From positions 3,112,001-3,176,000 of the forward strand of contig NZ_FO538765.1 in NCBI RefSeq assembly GCF_000968135.1: a DNA stretch of 64,000 nucleotides, given 5' to 3'. The stretch is from Magnetospira sp. QH-2 (GTDB lineage Bacteria; Pseudomonadota; Alphaproteobacteria; Rhodospirillales; Magnetospiraceae). Shown in pieces: positions 1 to 8,801 of the stretch (position 1 is its first letter; every line of letters begins with the position of its first letter). The notes under the pieces were generated by a model, which saw only the letters and a program-made list of their open reading frames with translations, did no database searches and was not told the DNA's origin. Both the position numbers and the translations under genes were made by a program.

Positions 1-46
1 CCATGGCGTCGGGCCCCGCTGTCAGGGTACAGATCGCTACGCGGAC

Positions 47-1510
47 TCAATGGACGATCATTTTTAAATCGCCCCGGTCGGGCAACGGCTGCCCCGGCTT
101 GAGGTCGTTGAGCACCCGGAAGGCTGCATGGTTGTACTCACCATAGGGAAGGTTGGAGGCCAGGCGATCCAAGGACTCTCGGGTCTGCCCCCGGCTGATG
201 CGCAGCCGCAAAGGTTTGACATTGGCGGCCTCGCGCTCGCTCAGACGCTTGAAGCTGTAGGTGGTCTCGCGCAGGGCCACGTTGAAGGCGGCGGTCTGCT
301 GCGGCGGGGTGATAAACAGGAAGCGGAAAACACTTTCCGCGTCATTGCGAAACACCACCGGACGCACATCCTTGCCGGAAATCTTGGTCATCCCCGTTGC
401 CGCCTGCAATCCGTTGACGGTCAGCGGTTCCACGTCGCTGAAACTGGCCTTGCGACCCCATTCATCGCGGAGGTAGGAAACCACGTCCCTATTCTTTTCC
501 GGTCGGTCCATATCGAACACGATCGCCGCGCCCTTGGGATGCTTGGCAATCACCTTGCTTTCGGTGTTATGCAACTGGAAGCCCTTGGGCACGGTGAACT
601 CCATGCGCAGGGTCGGATGCACGAACCGCTGGCCGATGATCAGGCCCTGCTCCGGATCTTCGCCGTATAGCATGCCGTCGATATGGTCCAAGTAGCGCTC
701 TCTAGCCAGAACCGGATTGGCCGAACGATATTGCTTGCCATGCTCGATGGCGGCCTGTACCCGGTCGACGGTACGGGGATGCGTGGACATCATGTTGAAT
801 TCGTCCACCGAGCCCTTGGGCAGACCCTTTATTTCCGCTTCCACCTGGCTGTGGTCGCGCAGGGTATCGAGGAAGGTGACCATGGCATCGGGGTCATAGC
901 CGCTGCGGCTGATATAGCGCACCCCCAGCATGTCGGCCTCGAATTCCTGTTGCCGGGAATAGCTTTGCAAGAAGGCGTTGGCCGCCAGTCCGCCGATCTG
1001 TGACACGGCTGAAGACCCGGTGGCCACGCTCAACACCGTCAGCCCGACCTGCGCCAGCATGGATTGGCTCAGACGCTCGGCGGTATGGCGGGCATTCACA
1101 TGGCCCAGTTCATGGGCCAACACCCCGGCCAGCTCTGCCTCGTTGGACGCCAGTGCCACCAGCCCCCGCGACACCGACACATATCCACCAGGCAGGGCGA
1201 AGGCATTGACAATGGGCGTATTCAAAATGGTGAAGGTATAAGGCAGGTCAGGATGCTCGGTGCGCTTGCCCAGTTCCTTGCCGATGGACGTGACATAGGA
1301 TTCAAGCCGCGCATCTTCATAGCGTCCGCCAAAAGCCTTGACCAAGCCGGGATTTTCCTTCTTTCCCAGGGCCACATCATCATCGATGGAATAGACGCCG
1401 GTAAAGCTGGTCCGCCCGGTGGCCGGATTGGTGGCGATACAGCCGGGGAGGCTTCCCAAGGCCCCGGCGGCCACAAGGCCAGTTGTGAATTGGCGGCGGG
1501 TCAGCGTCAT
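47..1510 (-). CDS. M48 family metalloprotease, Tat-type lipoprotein
   Basis: Predicted zinc metalloprotease of the periplasm, about 487 aa. The N-terminus reads TRRQFTTGLVAAGALGSLPG followed by Cys. This combines a twin-arginine motif with a lipobox (LPGC, Cys about residue 24), so the protein is probably exported folded and lipid-anchored. The zinc motif HELGH is at about 133-137 and the third-ligand motif EFEAD at about 189-193, as in BepA/YfgC-like M48 peptidases. The C-terminal half lacks motifs I can name. I chose the ATG at 1510 over the one at 1537 because AAAGGAG lies 8 nt upstream of it. Members of the family are outer-membrane quality-control proteases; that role is inferred here. 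The nuclease-like gene upstream is on the same strand with a gap of about 35 nt. Confidence 0.9.
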   Translation of the reverse strand: MTLTRRQFTTGLVAAGALGSLPGCIATNPATGRTSFTGVYSIDDDVALGKKENPGLVKAFGGRYEDARLESYVTSIGKELGKRTEHPDLPYTFTILNTPIVNAFALPGGYVSVSRGLVALASNEAELAGVLAHELGHVNARHTAERLSQSMLAQVGLTVLSVATGSSAVSQIGGLAANAFLQSYSRQQEFEADMLGVRYISRSGYDPDAMVTFLDTLRDHSQVEAEIKGLPKGSVDEFNMMSTHPRTVDRVQAAIEHGKQYRSANPVLARERYLDHIDGMLYGEDPEQGLIIGQRFVHPTLRMEFTVPKGFQLHNTESKVIAKHPKGAAIVFDMDRPEKNRDVVSYLRDEWGRKASFSDVEPLTVNGLQAATGMTKISGKDVRPVVFRNDAESVFRFLFITPPQQTAAFNVALRETTYSFKRLSEREAANVKPLRLRISRGQTRESLDRLASNLPYGEYNHAAFRVLNDLKPGQPLPDRGDLKMIVH

Positions 1511-1545
1511 GATCCGGTCTCCTTTGTTGCGAATCATATGGGATT

Positions 1546-2346
1546 TTACTTAGGTGTCGGCAATGGGGCTAGAAGTTCCAGTTGCTCTGGGTGGCTCACA
1601 TCGATCATCGGGCCATTGTACTTCTTCAGCCAGCCCCGCACCCGGACCTTCCGGCCCTTTAGGCTCAAAGGATCGAGCTCGGCCTTTCGGAACAGCTTGG
1701 CCGCCTTCTTTTTGATGCGAATGGTGAAATCCGTGCGCCAGTCCTTGCCGAAATTGAGATAGACCGTGCCGCGTACATCGGCGGCGGCATGCACCCGGCC
1801 TTCCACCAGTTGAAATGTTCCGACCAGTCCATCCAAGCGTTCATGGCGCCGCAGGGCATAGAAGGGATGATCCCAGATCTGGGCCTCCGCCTGCCGGGCC
1901 CGGCGTTCCAGCACCAGCATATCATTCACCAGCGAGCGATTGTCGGGGAAGCTGTAGACCCGCGCCAGTCCCCGCGCCAGCATCTCCCCTTGCAGCCACA
2001 TATCATCCTCGACCCGGTAGAGATGGGCCAGCAATCGGCCATGACGGTCCATTTCCTGGCCCCCGTGGATCAGCCGCACCCGACGACCCAGAGTCAGTGT
2101 CTCCAATACATCCTTTGCGATGTCGGCCAACGGCCAGGTCTTGAAGTTCTTGCGGCCCAGGGGCAACTTCGGCGCCTGGATACCCACCAAGCGTACCTCG
2201 TTGGAGTTTTGGAGTTTTCGATCCAGAATAACCGTGTCCCCATCCACCACCTCGACCACCAAGGCCGTGCCGCCGTCTCTGAGGTCCGCCGCACCCGCGC
2301 GCCAGGAAAGCAACAAGAAGACAAGGGCGATCGCGATCTTACCCAT
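1546..2346 (-). CDS. Thermonuclease (SNase)-like secreted protein with altered active site
   Basis: About 266 aa with a signal peptide (MGKIAIALVFLLLSWRAGA) and a staphylococcal-nuclease-like OB fold: VVDGDTVIL, VRLVGIQAPK and DRHGRLLAHLY. Canonical nucleases carry GIDTPE or GIDAPE, where Asp40 binds Ca2+ and Glu43 is the general base. Here the loop reads GIQAPK, so both acidic residues are missing, although the Arg positions (VRL, DRHGR) remain. Hydrolytic activity is therefore doubtful; a structural or nucleic-acid-binding role is possible. A longer frame upstream (to 2418) lies inside the previous gene. ATG 2346 overlaps the glycosyltransferase stop by 8 nt, which indicates translational coupling. 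Confidence 0.8.
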   Translation of the reverse strand: MGKIAIALVFLLLSWRAGAADLRDGGTALVVEVVDGDTVILDRKLQNSNEVRLVGIQAPKLPLGRKNFKTWPLADIAKDVLETLTLGRRVRLIHGGQEMDRHGRLLAHLYRVEDDMWLQGEMLARGLARVYSFPDNRSLVNDMLVLERRARQAEAQIWDHPFYALRRHERLDGLVGTFQLVEGRVHAAADVRGTVYLNFGKDWRTDFTIRIKKKAAKLFRKAELDPLSLKGRKVRVRGWLKKYNGPMIDVSHPEQLELLAPLPTPK

Positions 2347-3100
2347 GCAACAACTCCGGTCTGCCCAGCAACCGCGCCACCGCCCGCTCGAACATCGCAA
2401 CGGAGATATCCACCCCATCCACCTCGCGCCCGGCTAGGGAGGCGCAGAGATTGACCGCTGCCGCCGGTTTTTCCTGTCCGGCGATCAACAGATCCAAGGC
2501 GGGACCCTCCCCGTCGGCCAAATCCCGCAACACCATCGGACTGGCCATGGCCACGTCATGGATGAGCGGAAATCCCAGCATATGATCCAGACCCGTGAGG
2601 AATTTGGGACCAACGAACTGCGGCACCATATCGCCCTTATGCCGTCCCACCAGCCTTTGGCAGGCATGAATGTAGAAATCCAGAAACGGATTATCGGGCC
2701 GGAACAGGCAGACGGCGTTATGGACATTGCGCCGGGCCACCGGCCTTCCCTGTTTATCAGGCTGCACCCAAAGCTCGGCGCCAAATCCATACAAGTCGTC
2801 CAGCCAGGGATCAAAGCCCGGCCCCTCGGTGATCAGAATATCCGCGTCCAGCCACAGCACGGCCTCGGCGCCATCGGCCAACCCCTGTCGCGCCAATAAC
2901 AGGCGACCCAGGTCGGTCCCCACCTGCGGACGATTGATGGTCTTGGCCCGATAGTCTTGCGGCAACAGATCGAAGATCTCATCACCCACGAAGCGATATT
3001 GGTGTCCTTCCGCCTTGGCCCAGGTCCGCACGGAACCCAGACAGGCCTCGATCCAGCCGGGCACCGTTGTCCGGCGAAAGGATTGAACGACCAGCGCCAT
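2339..3100 (-). CDS. GT-A fold glycosyltransferase-like protein
   Basis: A 253-aa soluble protein resembling galactosyltransferase GMA12/MNN10-type or related GT-A enzymes. The N-terminus (MALVVQSFRRTTVPGWIEAC) is followed by a Rossmann-like half. A DxD-type metal/sugar-nucleotide motif, WLDADI, lies near residue 105. Later NAVCLFRPDNPFLDFY resembles the acceptor-proximal region of these families. Donor and acceptor cannot be read from the sequence. The start lies directly after the stop of the ABC-fusion gene (they share base 3100), and the stop overlaps the nuclease-like gene, so the three are probably one transcription unit. Confidence 0.7.
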   Translation of the reverse strand: MALVVQSFRRTTVPGWIEACLGSVRTWAKAEGHQYRFVGDEIFDLLPQDYRAKTINRPQVGTDLGRLLLARQGLADGAEAVLWLDADILITEGPGFDPWLDDLYGFGAELWVQPDKQGRPVARRNVHNAVCLFRPDNPFLDFYIHACQRLVGRHKGDMVPQFVGPKFLTGLDHMLGFPLIHDVAMASPMVLRDLADGEGPALDLLIAGQEKPAAAVNLCASLAGREVDGVDISVAMFERAVARLLGRPELLHG

Positions 3101-6100
3101 CAGTCTTTTGCAACCTCGGGCAGACTCTCTGGGTTCGCCGATACCGCCGTCATGACGATTTCGTCGCCCAAATCATAGGCACGCACGCCGAAGGTCATGG
3201 GCTCGGCCAAGAGTTCTTTCAGGGCCTGGATCGTGTCCACCATGACCTGGGAATTCGGGGTCTGGGCGGTGAGCACCGCGAAGGTATTCACATCCAGGCG
3301 GGCCAGGGTATCGGTTTCCCGCAGCTTGGTGCGCAGCCGCCGGGTGATTTTGCGATACAGGCGATGCGCCGCCCCGGCGCCCAGTTCCATCGCCACCGCT
3401 TCGGCACCAGGCAGCGATATGACGATCACCCCATGAGCCTCCACCTCTTCCAGGTCCGCCAACCGGGCCTCCAGATTGGCACGATTGGGCAGACGGGTCT
3501 CGGCATCAAACAAGGAGGTCCCGCCACTCATGTCACGCATCATGGCCTCGAAACGACGGGAAATGATGCGCAGTAGATTGACCGTCAGACCCGGGTTTTC
3601 CTCGATCAGCTTGAAAAACACATCCTGGTTGATGCGCAGGGCCTGCACCTCTTCCTCGGCCCGCAGCGTGGCCGTGCGCGGAGTCTCGCAAAGCAGGGCC
3701 AATTCACCCACCAGGTCCCCTTTGACGCGGCGAGCCACGACCTTGGGGCCGTCGGCTGTGCGCACCTCCACCTCCGCCACCCCGTCGAGGATCACATAGG
3801 CCGCCTCGCCCAGTTCCCCTTGCCGCATCAGCCGGACCCCCGCCGGAAAAGTGACCCTGTCGGCGGTAAAGGCCAATAACATCAACTCCGACCCCGATAA
3901 TCCTTCAAAGAACGGTACTCGGCGCAGCACTTCGGCTTCCTGGCGCAACTCGCTGCCTGCGCCTTCTTCCGTCGGAGTCTCGCTACGGGTGGGCGGCGGC
4001 AGAGTCGGGGCGCCGCCTTCAGTTTCTTCAACCAGACGCCCCTGGCTCATTCGGAACGTTCGATCAAAAACCTGTCCATCCTCCAGATCGTTGGCGACCC
4101 AAAGCATCCCCCGGCCCGCCATCTCGCCGCGCAGGTCCCGGCTCAGGGCCGAGCGGGTATCACTGTCAAAGATGGAGAAGGCATCATTGAGCACCATGAA
4201 GGCCGGTTTCTTTAGCAAGGAGCGGGCCAAGGCAAGCTTCTGTCGCTGCACCGGCGACAGGCGCCGTCCTCCGACACCCACGTCGGTCTCCAGCCCGGCC
4301 TCGACGATCGCGCTATGCAGGCCGCGATCTTCCACCACCTCGGACAACACGTCACCGATGCCGTCCATGCCATTCCCCCCGGAGTCGCCCACCCGCCCGA
4401 ACAACAGATTGTCGCTGATGGATCCGGCGCGGCTGTAGCGCTCCAACTGGTAGAACTCCACCAGCCCCTCCCCCTTGGACGGCAAGAATTCCGGCAACCG
4501 CCGACGGGCCTCAAGAATTTTGGCCTCCGCCTCCTCATCGATGATTCCCAATCGATGGCGGGCCGGGGTCAGGCGCAGGGTCAAGGACAGCAGCAACGTC
4601 CGGTCTTCTTCGTTCAGGGCTGCAACACCGTCGCTCTTGGCCAGACTGACCACCCGCTTGAGATCGGCCAGGTCTTCTTGATCAATGAACGAGAATCGCT
4701 CGAAAAACTCATGGCCTGGCGGCAAGTCCCGGAAAATCTCCCCCATCAGCGCCGCGACCTTGACTCCCTTCTCCAGCATCTCGGTACGCAGGTTCAAGGC
4801 GTCCAACATGGCCAGCACCCCGGCATGAGTGGCCATGGCCTCGGGTTGCAGTTCCGGTACCAGGGGCGCGCCGAACAGGATATTCTCGGCCACCGAGGCA
4901 TTGTGATTGAAGCGATCGCTGCGGAATACCTCGAACCGGTCAGCCAAGGGGGAGTCATCCAGTCGCCGATGGATCTCCGCGCGGGCTTCCAAAACCTTGG
5001 TCTCGAAAGATTCCGATGCGCCGCCGTCAACCACCCTACGCAGACCGAGACTGAAAACGTCGTCCTCCAATCCCGTATGGCGCAGGGCACGGATGGCCAA
5101 TCGGGTCAGGCTGTCGTCCTCATCGGTTTGCAAACGACCGGCGCCCAGCCAGTCACCCTCTATCGAATAGAGGCTGTTGCCCGAAGCGAGGCTCTCGTCG
5201 TCGGTTTCGTCATTGGCGGGTGGCCCCTGCATCAGGCCATAGAACAAATTCTCGCGGATGGTTCCGGAACGCACGAAGGCTTCGGGGTCCACATAGGCCA
5301 TATGGCGGCCCAGGGCGGCGTCGGGGATGCTGTCTAAAGTTTGATCGCCGATGGTCACACGTCCCCGGGACGGCGCCAACAGGCGGGTCAACACCAGCGC
5401 CAGCTCCGTTCGCCCGCCGCTACTGGGTCCCAACAGGGCCGCATGCTGATCGGGGGCCAAATCCAGAGTGGCCCCATCAATGACCCGGGTGCCGTCTTCT
5501 TCCACCAGCGCGATATTGCTGGCTTGAACCGGGCCGAAGGCAGGAAGATCTGCCCCTTCCTTGGCCTCGATCAGCGTTTCGGCGAGCATGCCCGGTGGAT
5601 CGAACTGTTCGACCACCTGATTGAACTTGATCCGCGAATCTTCGAGCTTCTGATAGTAGTTCAGCAGTTCCTTCCAGGGCGCCGAGATATCTTTGTAGGC
5701 GGCCAGCACCGCCACCAGGGCGCCGAAGGACAGATCCCCCTTGATCACCAGATAGCCGCCGATGGCATAGAAGAAAAATGGTGTCAGCTGATTGAGGAAG
5801 TTGTTGAGAAACTTGATGAAGAATTTGGTCTTGTACAGGTCGGCGCGGATGCGGAACAGTTCCCCCAGGCGATGGCTGAAGTCGGCCAATTCGAATTGCG
5901 CCGTGCCATGCACATGGATCTCCCGCGCCCCCGCCACCGTCTCGCCGATGCGTTCCGACAGCTTGCGCGCCTTGGCCACCCTTTGCTTGGCCAGCATGTT
6001 GACCTTGCGTTGCAGCTTCGGGATCACATAGGCCTGAATGGGATATAGCGAAATGGCGGCGGCGCCGAGCAACGGATCTTGCACAAACATGAACACCAAG

Positions 6101-6573
6101 ATGGTCAGCAAGGTGCCGCCCTGGAAGGCGGGCAGCGAGATGGCTTCGCCGAAGAAGCCGCCCACCTGCTCGGTTTCCTGCACCACCATGGCCACCACCT
6201 CGCCTGACGAGACGGTGCGGAAGTGCGGCTGTGGAAAACGCAATACCCGATGCAATAGCATGTATCGGAATCGGCGCAGCACCCGTTCAGCCATCACCCC
6301 GCGATAGACATTGATGAAGTATTTCAGGCCGCCGTTGATCAAGACCATGGTCAGGAACAGGCCGGACAAAACGAACAGATAGGGGATCTGCTCAAAGGTC
6401 TGGCCCATGAACGCCACCGGCTTTCCATCACCGCCGATGGCCTCGTTGATGATGGTTTTGGGCAGCTCCAGGTAAAAATACAGCACTGGCAGCGAGACCG
6501 CCGTCACCGCCAGAAGCAATATCTGCTGCGGTGTGCTGTATTTGAGGATAAAGGCGAAAAGTCCCTTGTTCAT
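3100..6573 (-). CDS. ABC-transporter-like protein with cNMP-binding and degenerate GGDEF domains
   Basis: A 1157-aa fusion. Residues about 1-330 are an ABC exporter-type membrane domain with several hydrophobic helices. Residues about 360-830 are a nucleotide-binding-like region. The Walker A position reads GPSSGGRTE (no GK[ST]), the signature reads LSPVQRQKLALARSLL and the Walker B position reads AFMVLNDAFS, so catalytic residues look lost. Three Q-loop-like segments (SGTIRENLFYG, NASVAENILFG, AGSISDNLLFG) are spread through an expanded region. A cyclic-nucleotide-binding domain follows at about 885-1005 (GDLVGELALLCETPRTATLR). The C-terminus resembles GGDEF (DAETRLPNRANLEARL) but has LARLDVNTFAVLT at the GGDEF position, so it is probably not a diguanylate cyclase. 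ATG 6573 is preceded by GGGAGG. The class III cyclase on the opposite strand suggests a local cAMP or cGMP signal. Confidence 0.85.
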   Translation of the reverse strand: MNKGLFAFILKYSTPQQILLLAVTAVSLPVLYFYLELPKTIINEAIGGDGKPVAFMGQTFEQIPYLFVLSGLFLTMVLINGGLKYFINVYRGVMAERVLRRFRYMLLHRVLRFPQPHFRTVSSGEVVAMVVQETEQVGGFFGEAISLPAFQGGTLLTILVFMFVQDPLLGAAAISLYPIQAYVIPKLQRKVNMLAKQRVAKARKLSERIGETVAGAREIHVHGTAQFELADFSHRLGELFRIRADLYKTKFFIKFLNNFLNQLTPFFFYAIGGYLVIKGDLSFGALVAVLAAYKDISAPWKELLNYYQKLEDSRIKFNQVVEQFDPPGMLAETLIEAKEGADLPAFGPVQASNIALVEEDGTRVIDGATLDLAPDQHAALLGPSSGGRTELALVLTRLLAPSRGRVTIGDQTLDSIPDAALGRHMAYVDPEAFVRSGTIRENLFYGLMQGPPANDETDDESLASGNSLYSIEGDWLGAGRLQTDEDDSLTRLAIRALRHTGLEDDVFSLGLRRVVDGGASESFETKVLEARAEIHRRLDDSPLADRFEVFRSDRFNHNASVAENILFGAPLVPELQPEAMATHAGVLAMLDALNLRTEMLEKGVKVAALMGEIFRDLPPGHEFFERFSFIDQEDLADLKRVVSLAKSDGVAALNEEDRTLLLSLTLRLTPARHRLGIIDEEAEAKILEARRRLPEFLPSKGEGLVEFYQLERYSRAGSISDNLLFGRVGDSGGNGMDGIGDVLSEVVEDRGLHSAIVEAGLETDVGVGGRRLSPVQRQKLALARSLLKKPAFMVLNDAFSIFDSDTRSALSRDLRGEMAGRGMLWVANDLEDGQVFDRTFRMSQGRLVEETEGGAPTLPPPTRSETPTEEGAGSELRQEAEVLRRVPFFEGLSGSELMLLAFTADRVTFPAGVRLMRQGELGEAAYVILDGVAEVEVRTADGPKVVARRVKGDLVGELALLCETPRTATLRAEEEVQALRINQDVFFKLIEENPGLTVNLLRIISRRFEAMMRDMSGGTSLFDAETRLPNRANLEARLADLEEVEAHGVIVISLPGAEAVAMELGAGAAHRLYRKITRRLRTKLRETDTLARLDVNTFAVLTAQTPNSQVMVDTIQALKELLAEPMTFGVRAYDLGDEIVMTAVSANPESLPEVAKD

Positions 6574-6677
6574 GGCCGCCGTCCTCCCGATCACGAAATG
6601 CTTATCAAGATTTGTATGTGAAAGCGGCGCCCGGGTCCACATAATGACCCATGAACCCGATCACATTCAGGAAACCC

Positions 6678-8009
6678 ATGCGCGCCCGACTTGCCCAGTT
6701 CTTGTTCGGTGACCCACCACAAGGCCAATTGCCGGAGCGGGTTTGCCGCGCCATTGAGCGTCAACAGCACGGCAGCGAGATTCTCATTGCCTGGGTGCAA
6801 CTGACCATCATCACCTTTTTCGGCGTGCTATACGCCATTGCCCCCAAGGGCTTCATGAATACGGAATTCGCCCCGGTGCCCTGGGCCATCGGGGCCTTCT
6901 TTGCTTTTTCCGTGGTGCGCCTGGCGCTGATCCACAATGGGTTCTCGGGGCGGGGAATTTCCCTGGTCGGGGTGGTGGTGGATATCCTGCTCCTGATGGC
7001 CTTAATTTGGGTATTCCATATCCAATACATGCAGCCCGCGCCGTTCTATCTAAAAGCCCCGACTCTGCTCTATGCCTTCATCTTCATCACCTTGCGCGCC
7101 TTGCGCTTCGATCCGCTGTTCGTGGTGGTTGGCGGCGTGACCGCGGCCCTGGGATGGGCCGGGCTGGTGATTTACGCCATAGGCGACTCCGCCGATGGCA
7201 TGGGGGTCATCACCCGCAATTTCGTTGAATACACCACCGGTCATTGGGTGCTGATCGGCGCCGAGGTGGACAAGATCTTCGTCATCCTGACCGTCACCGG
7301 CGTGCTGGCTCTGACTTTGGTGCGGGCCAAGCGGCTGCTCTATGGCGCCGTGTCGTCGGAAACCACGGCCAAGGACTTGTCGCGTTTCGTCACCCAAGAG
7401 GTCGTCGACCGAGTCACCCATGCGGACAGCGAGATTCAACCGGGCAGCTGCGAAATGCGCACCGCTTCGGTATTGTTCACCGACATCGAGGGATTCTCGA
7501 CCATTGCCGAGAAAATCACCCCGCCGCAATTGATGAGTGGACTGAACGACTATTTCGCCACCCTGTCGGATATTATCGAGGCCCATGAGGGTGTCATCGA
7601 TCAGTATCAGGGCGATGCCCTGCTGGTGACCTTCAATGCCTCGCGTCCCGATGCGGACCATGCCCGCCACGCGCTGGAAGTGGCCCTGGCCATTCAGGAA
7701 ACGGTGGCCGAGCGCAGGTTCGGCGACCGGAACCTGCGCTTTCTCACCCGCTGTGGAATCAACACCGGTGAGGTGGTGGTTGGCGCCTTCGGGTCCCGGG
7801 ACCGGCTGCTGTTCACTGTCCACGGAGACGAGGTCAACGTGGCCGCCCGCCTGGAACAGATGAACAAGCAATATGGGACCTATGTTCTGGCCACGGAGTC
7901 CACTCTTACCGCCGCTGGAAACGGGTTCCATGTGGCGCCCAAGGGCGAGGTGACGGTCAAGGGCCGCTCGGCCCCCACTCAGTTCTCGGCCGTCACGCGA
8001 GAGAAATGA
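6678..8009 (+). CDS. Membrane class III adenylate/guanylate cyclase
   Basis: Converts ATP (or GTP) to the cyclic nucleotide. The N-terminal ~220 residues hold about six hydrophobic helices (for example ILIAWVQLTIITFFGVLYAI and DILLLMALIWVF), a MASE-like sensor region. The C-terminal catalytic domain has both metal-binding aspartates (FTDIEGFS, about D269, and QGDALLV, about D313) and the Asn/Arg transition-state motif VNVAARLE. ATG 6651 is also in frame, but 6678 has AGGA at suitable spacing. The gene is divergent from the cNMP-binding ABC fusion. Its 3' end overlaps the convergent MBL-fold gene by 17 bp. ATP versus GTP specificity is not decided here. Confidence 0.9.
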   Translation: MRARLAQFLFGDPPQGQLPERVCRAIERQQHGSEILIAWVQLTIITFFGVLYAIAPKGFMNTEFAPVPWAIGAFFAFSVVRLALIHNGFSGRGISLVGVVVDILLLMALIWVFHIQYMQPAPFYLKAPTLLYAFIFITLRALRFDPLFVVVGGVTAALGWAGLVIYAIGDSADGMGVITRNFVEYTTGHWVLIGAEVDKIFVILTVTGVLALTLVRAKRLLYGAVSSETTAKDLSRFVTQEVVDRVTHADSEIQPGSCEMRTASVLFTDIEGFSTIAEKITPPQLMSGLNDYFATLSDIIEAHEGVIDQYQGDALLVTFNASRPDADHARHALEVALAIQETVAERRFGDRNLRFLTRCGINTGEVVVGAFGSRDRLLFTVHGDEVNVAARLEQMNKQYGTYVLATESTLTAAGNGFHVAPKGEVTVKGRSAPTQFSAVTREK

Positions 8010-8775
8010 CCTGTCCCGGTTGGGCGAATCCCTTGAAGCCGTCAGCCCCCGGCAAGCCTCCGTCGTTGTAGTGATATAGCCACATGCGTTCGCGCCAGAC
8101 TTCGGGCAGGGTCAGGAGACGGTGGTAATGGGCGTGGGCCCCGGACTCGCAATTCACCAGGGTTTCACAATCCTGCAAAATCACATCCGCCTCCTCGTAG
8201 AAAGGAGCCAAGGTTTCGGGATGGAACATACTGTCCGTTGTCAGCAAGGTACGGCGGTTATTGATGGCCATCATCAGACCATAGGAATGTGATTGCTGAT
8301 CCCCGCAGATGAAATGGGGCAACCGTACCAGACGGCACGCCAGACCTTGCCATTGAAATGTTCCGCCGGACGGCAAGGAATGCAGCGTGAAATAGGTCTC
8401 CAGGTCGGCCTTGCCGAACTTCAGGCCTTCCAACCCAGCTTGCAGGCAATGGGTCCAAAGCTCATCCACCAGGCTTTCATGAATGAATAGGTCCGGTGGC
8501 GCGCAATCTGGATCGAAATAGCGGCGGAAGGCAAGCCATTCCAGGCCGCCCACATGGTCCGCATGCAGATGGCTGATGTAAAGGGCATCCACATTTGTAT
8601 GGTCGAGCCCCTGGGCCTTCATGGACCAACGGATGTCGCTGCCACAGTCCAGGAGCAGGCCGCGACGATTAACAGGATCATCGGGAATCGGTGATGCTTC
8701 CACGAACATATTGCTCTGGAAGTTGCCGTCGGCGACGGTAAAGGCCGCGCCGGTGCCGAGAAAGGTCAGCTGCAT
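7993..8775 (-). CDS. MBL-fold metallohydrolase
   Basis: A 260-aa metallo-beta-lactamase-fold enzyme with the metal motif SHLHADHVGG (HxHxDH) near residue 70, TTDSMFH as the bridging-Asp region and HAHYH near the C-terminus. The overall layout (LTFLGTGAAF start, LLLDCGSDIRW) resembles RNase Z/PqqB/cyclic-nucleotide phosphodiesterase-like members rather than beta-lactamases. It lies 26 nt after the ABC permease on the same strand, so it may end the large operon. It converges on the nucleotide cyclase, so a cyclic-nucleotide phosphodiesterase role is conceivable but unproven. Confidence 0.8.
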   Translation of the reverse strand: MQLTFLGTGAAFTVADGNFQSNMFVEASPIPDDPVNRRGLLLDCGSDIRWSMKAQGLDHTNVDALYISHLHADHVGGLEWLAFRRYFDPDCAPPDLFIHESLVDELWTHCLQAGLEGLKFGKADLETYFTLHSLPSGGTFQWQGLACRLVRLPHFICGDQQSHSYGLMMAINNRRTLLTTDSMFHPETLAPFYEEADVILQDCETLVNCESGAHAHYHRLLTLPEVWRERMWLYHYNDGGLPGADGFKGFAQPGQVISLA

Positions 8776-8801
8776 GATGGGCTGCTGTCCAATTGTTTCA
8801 C

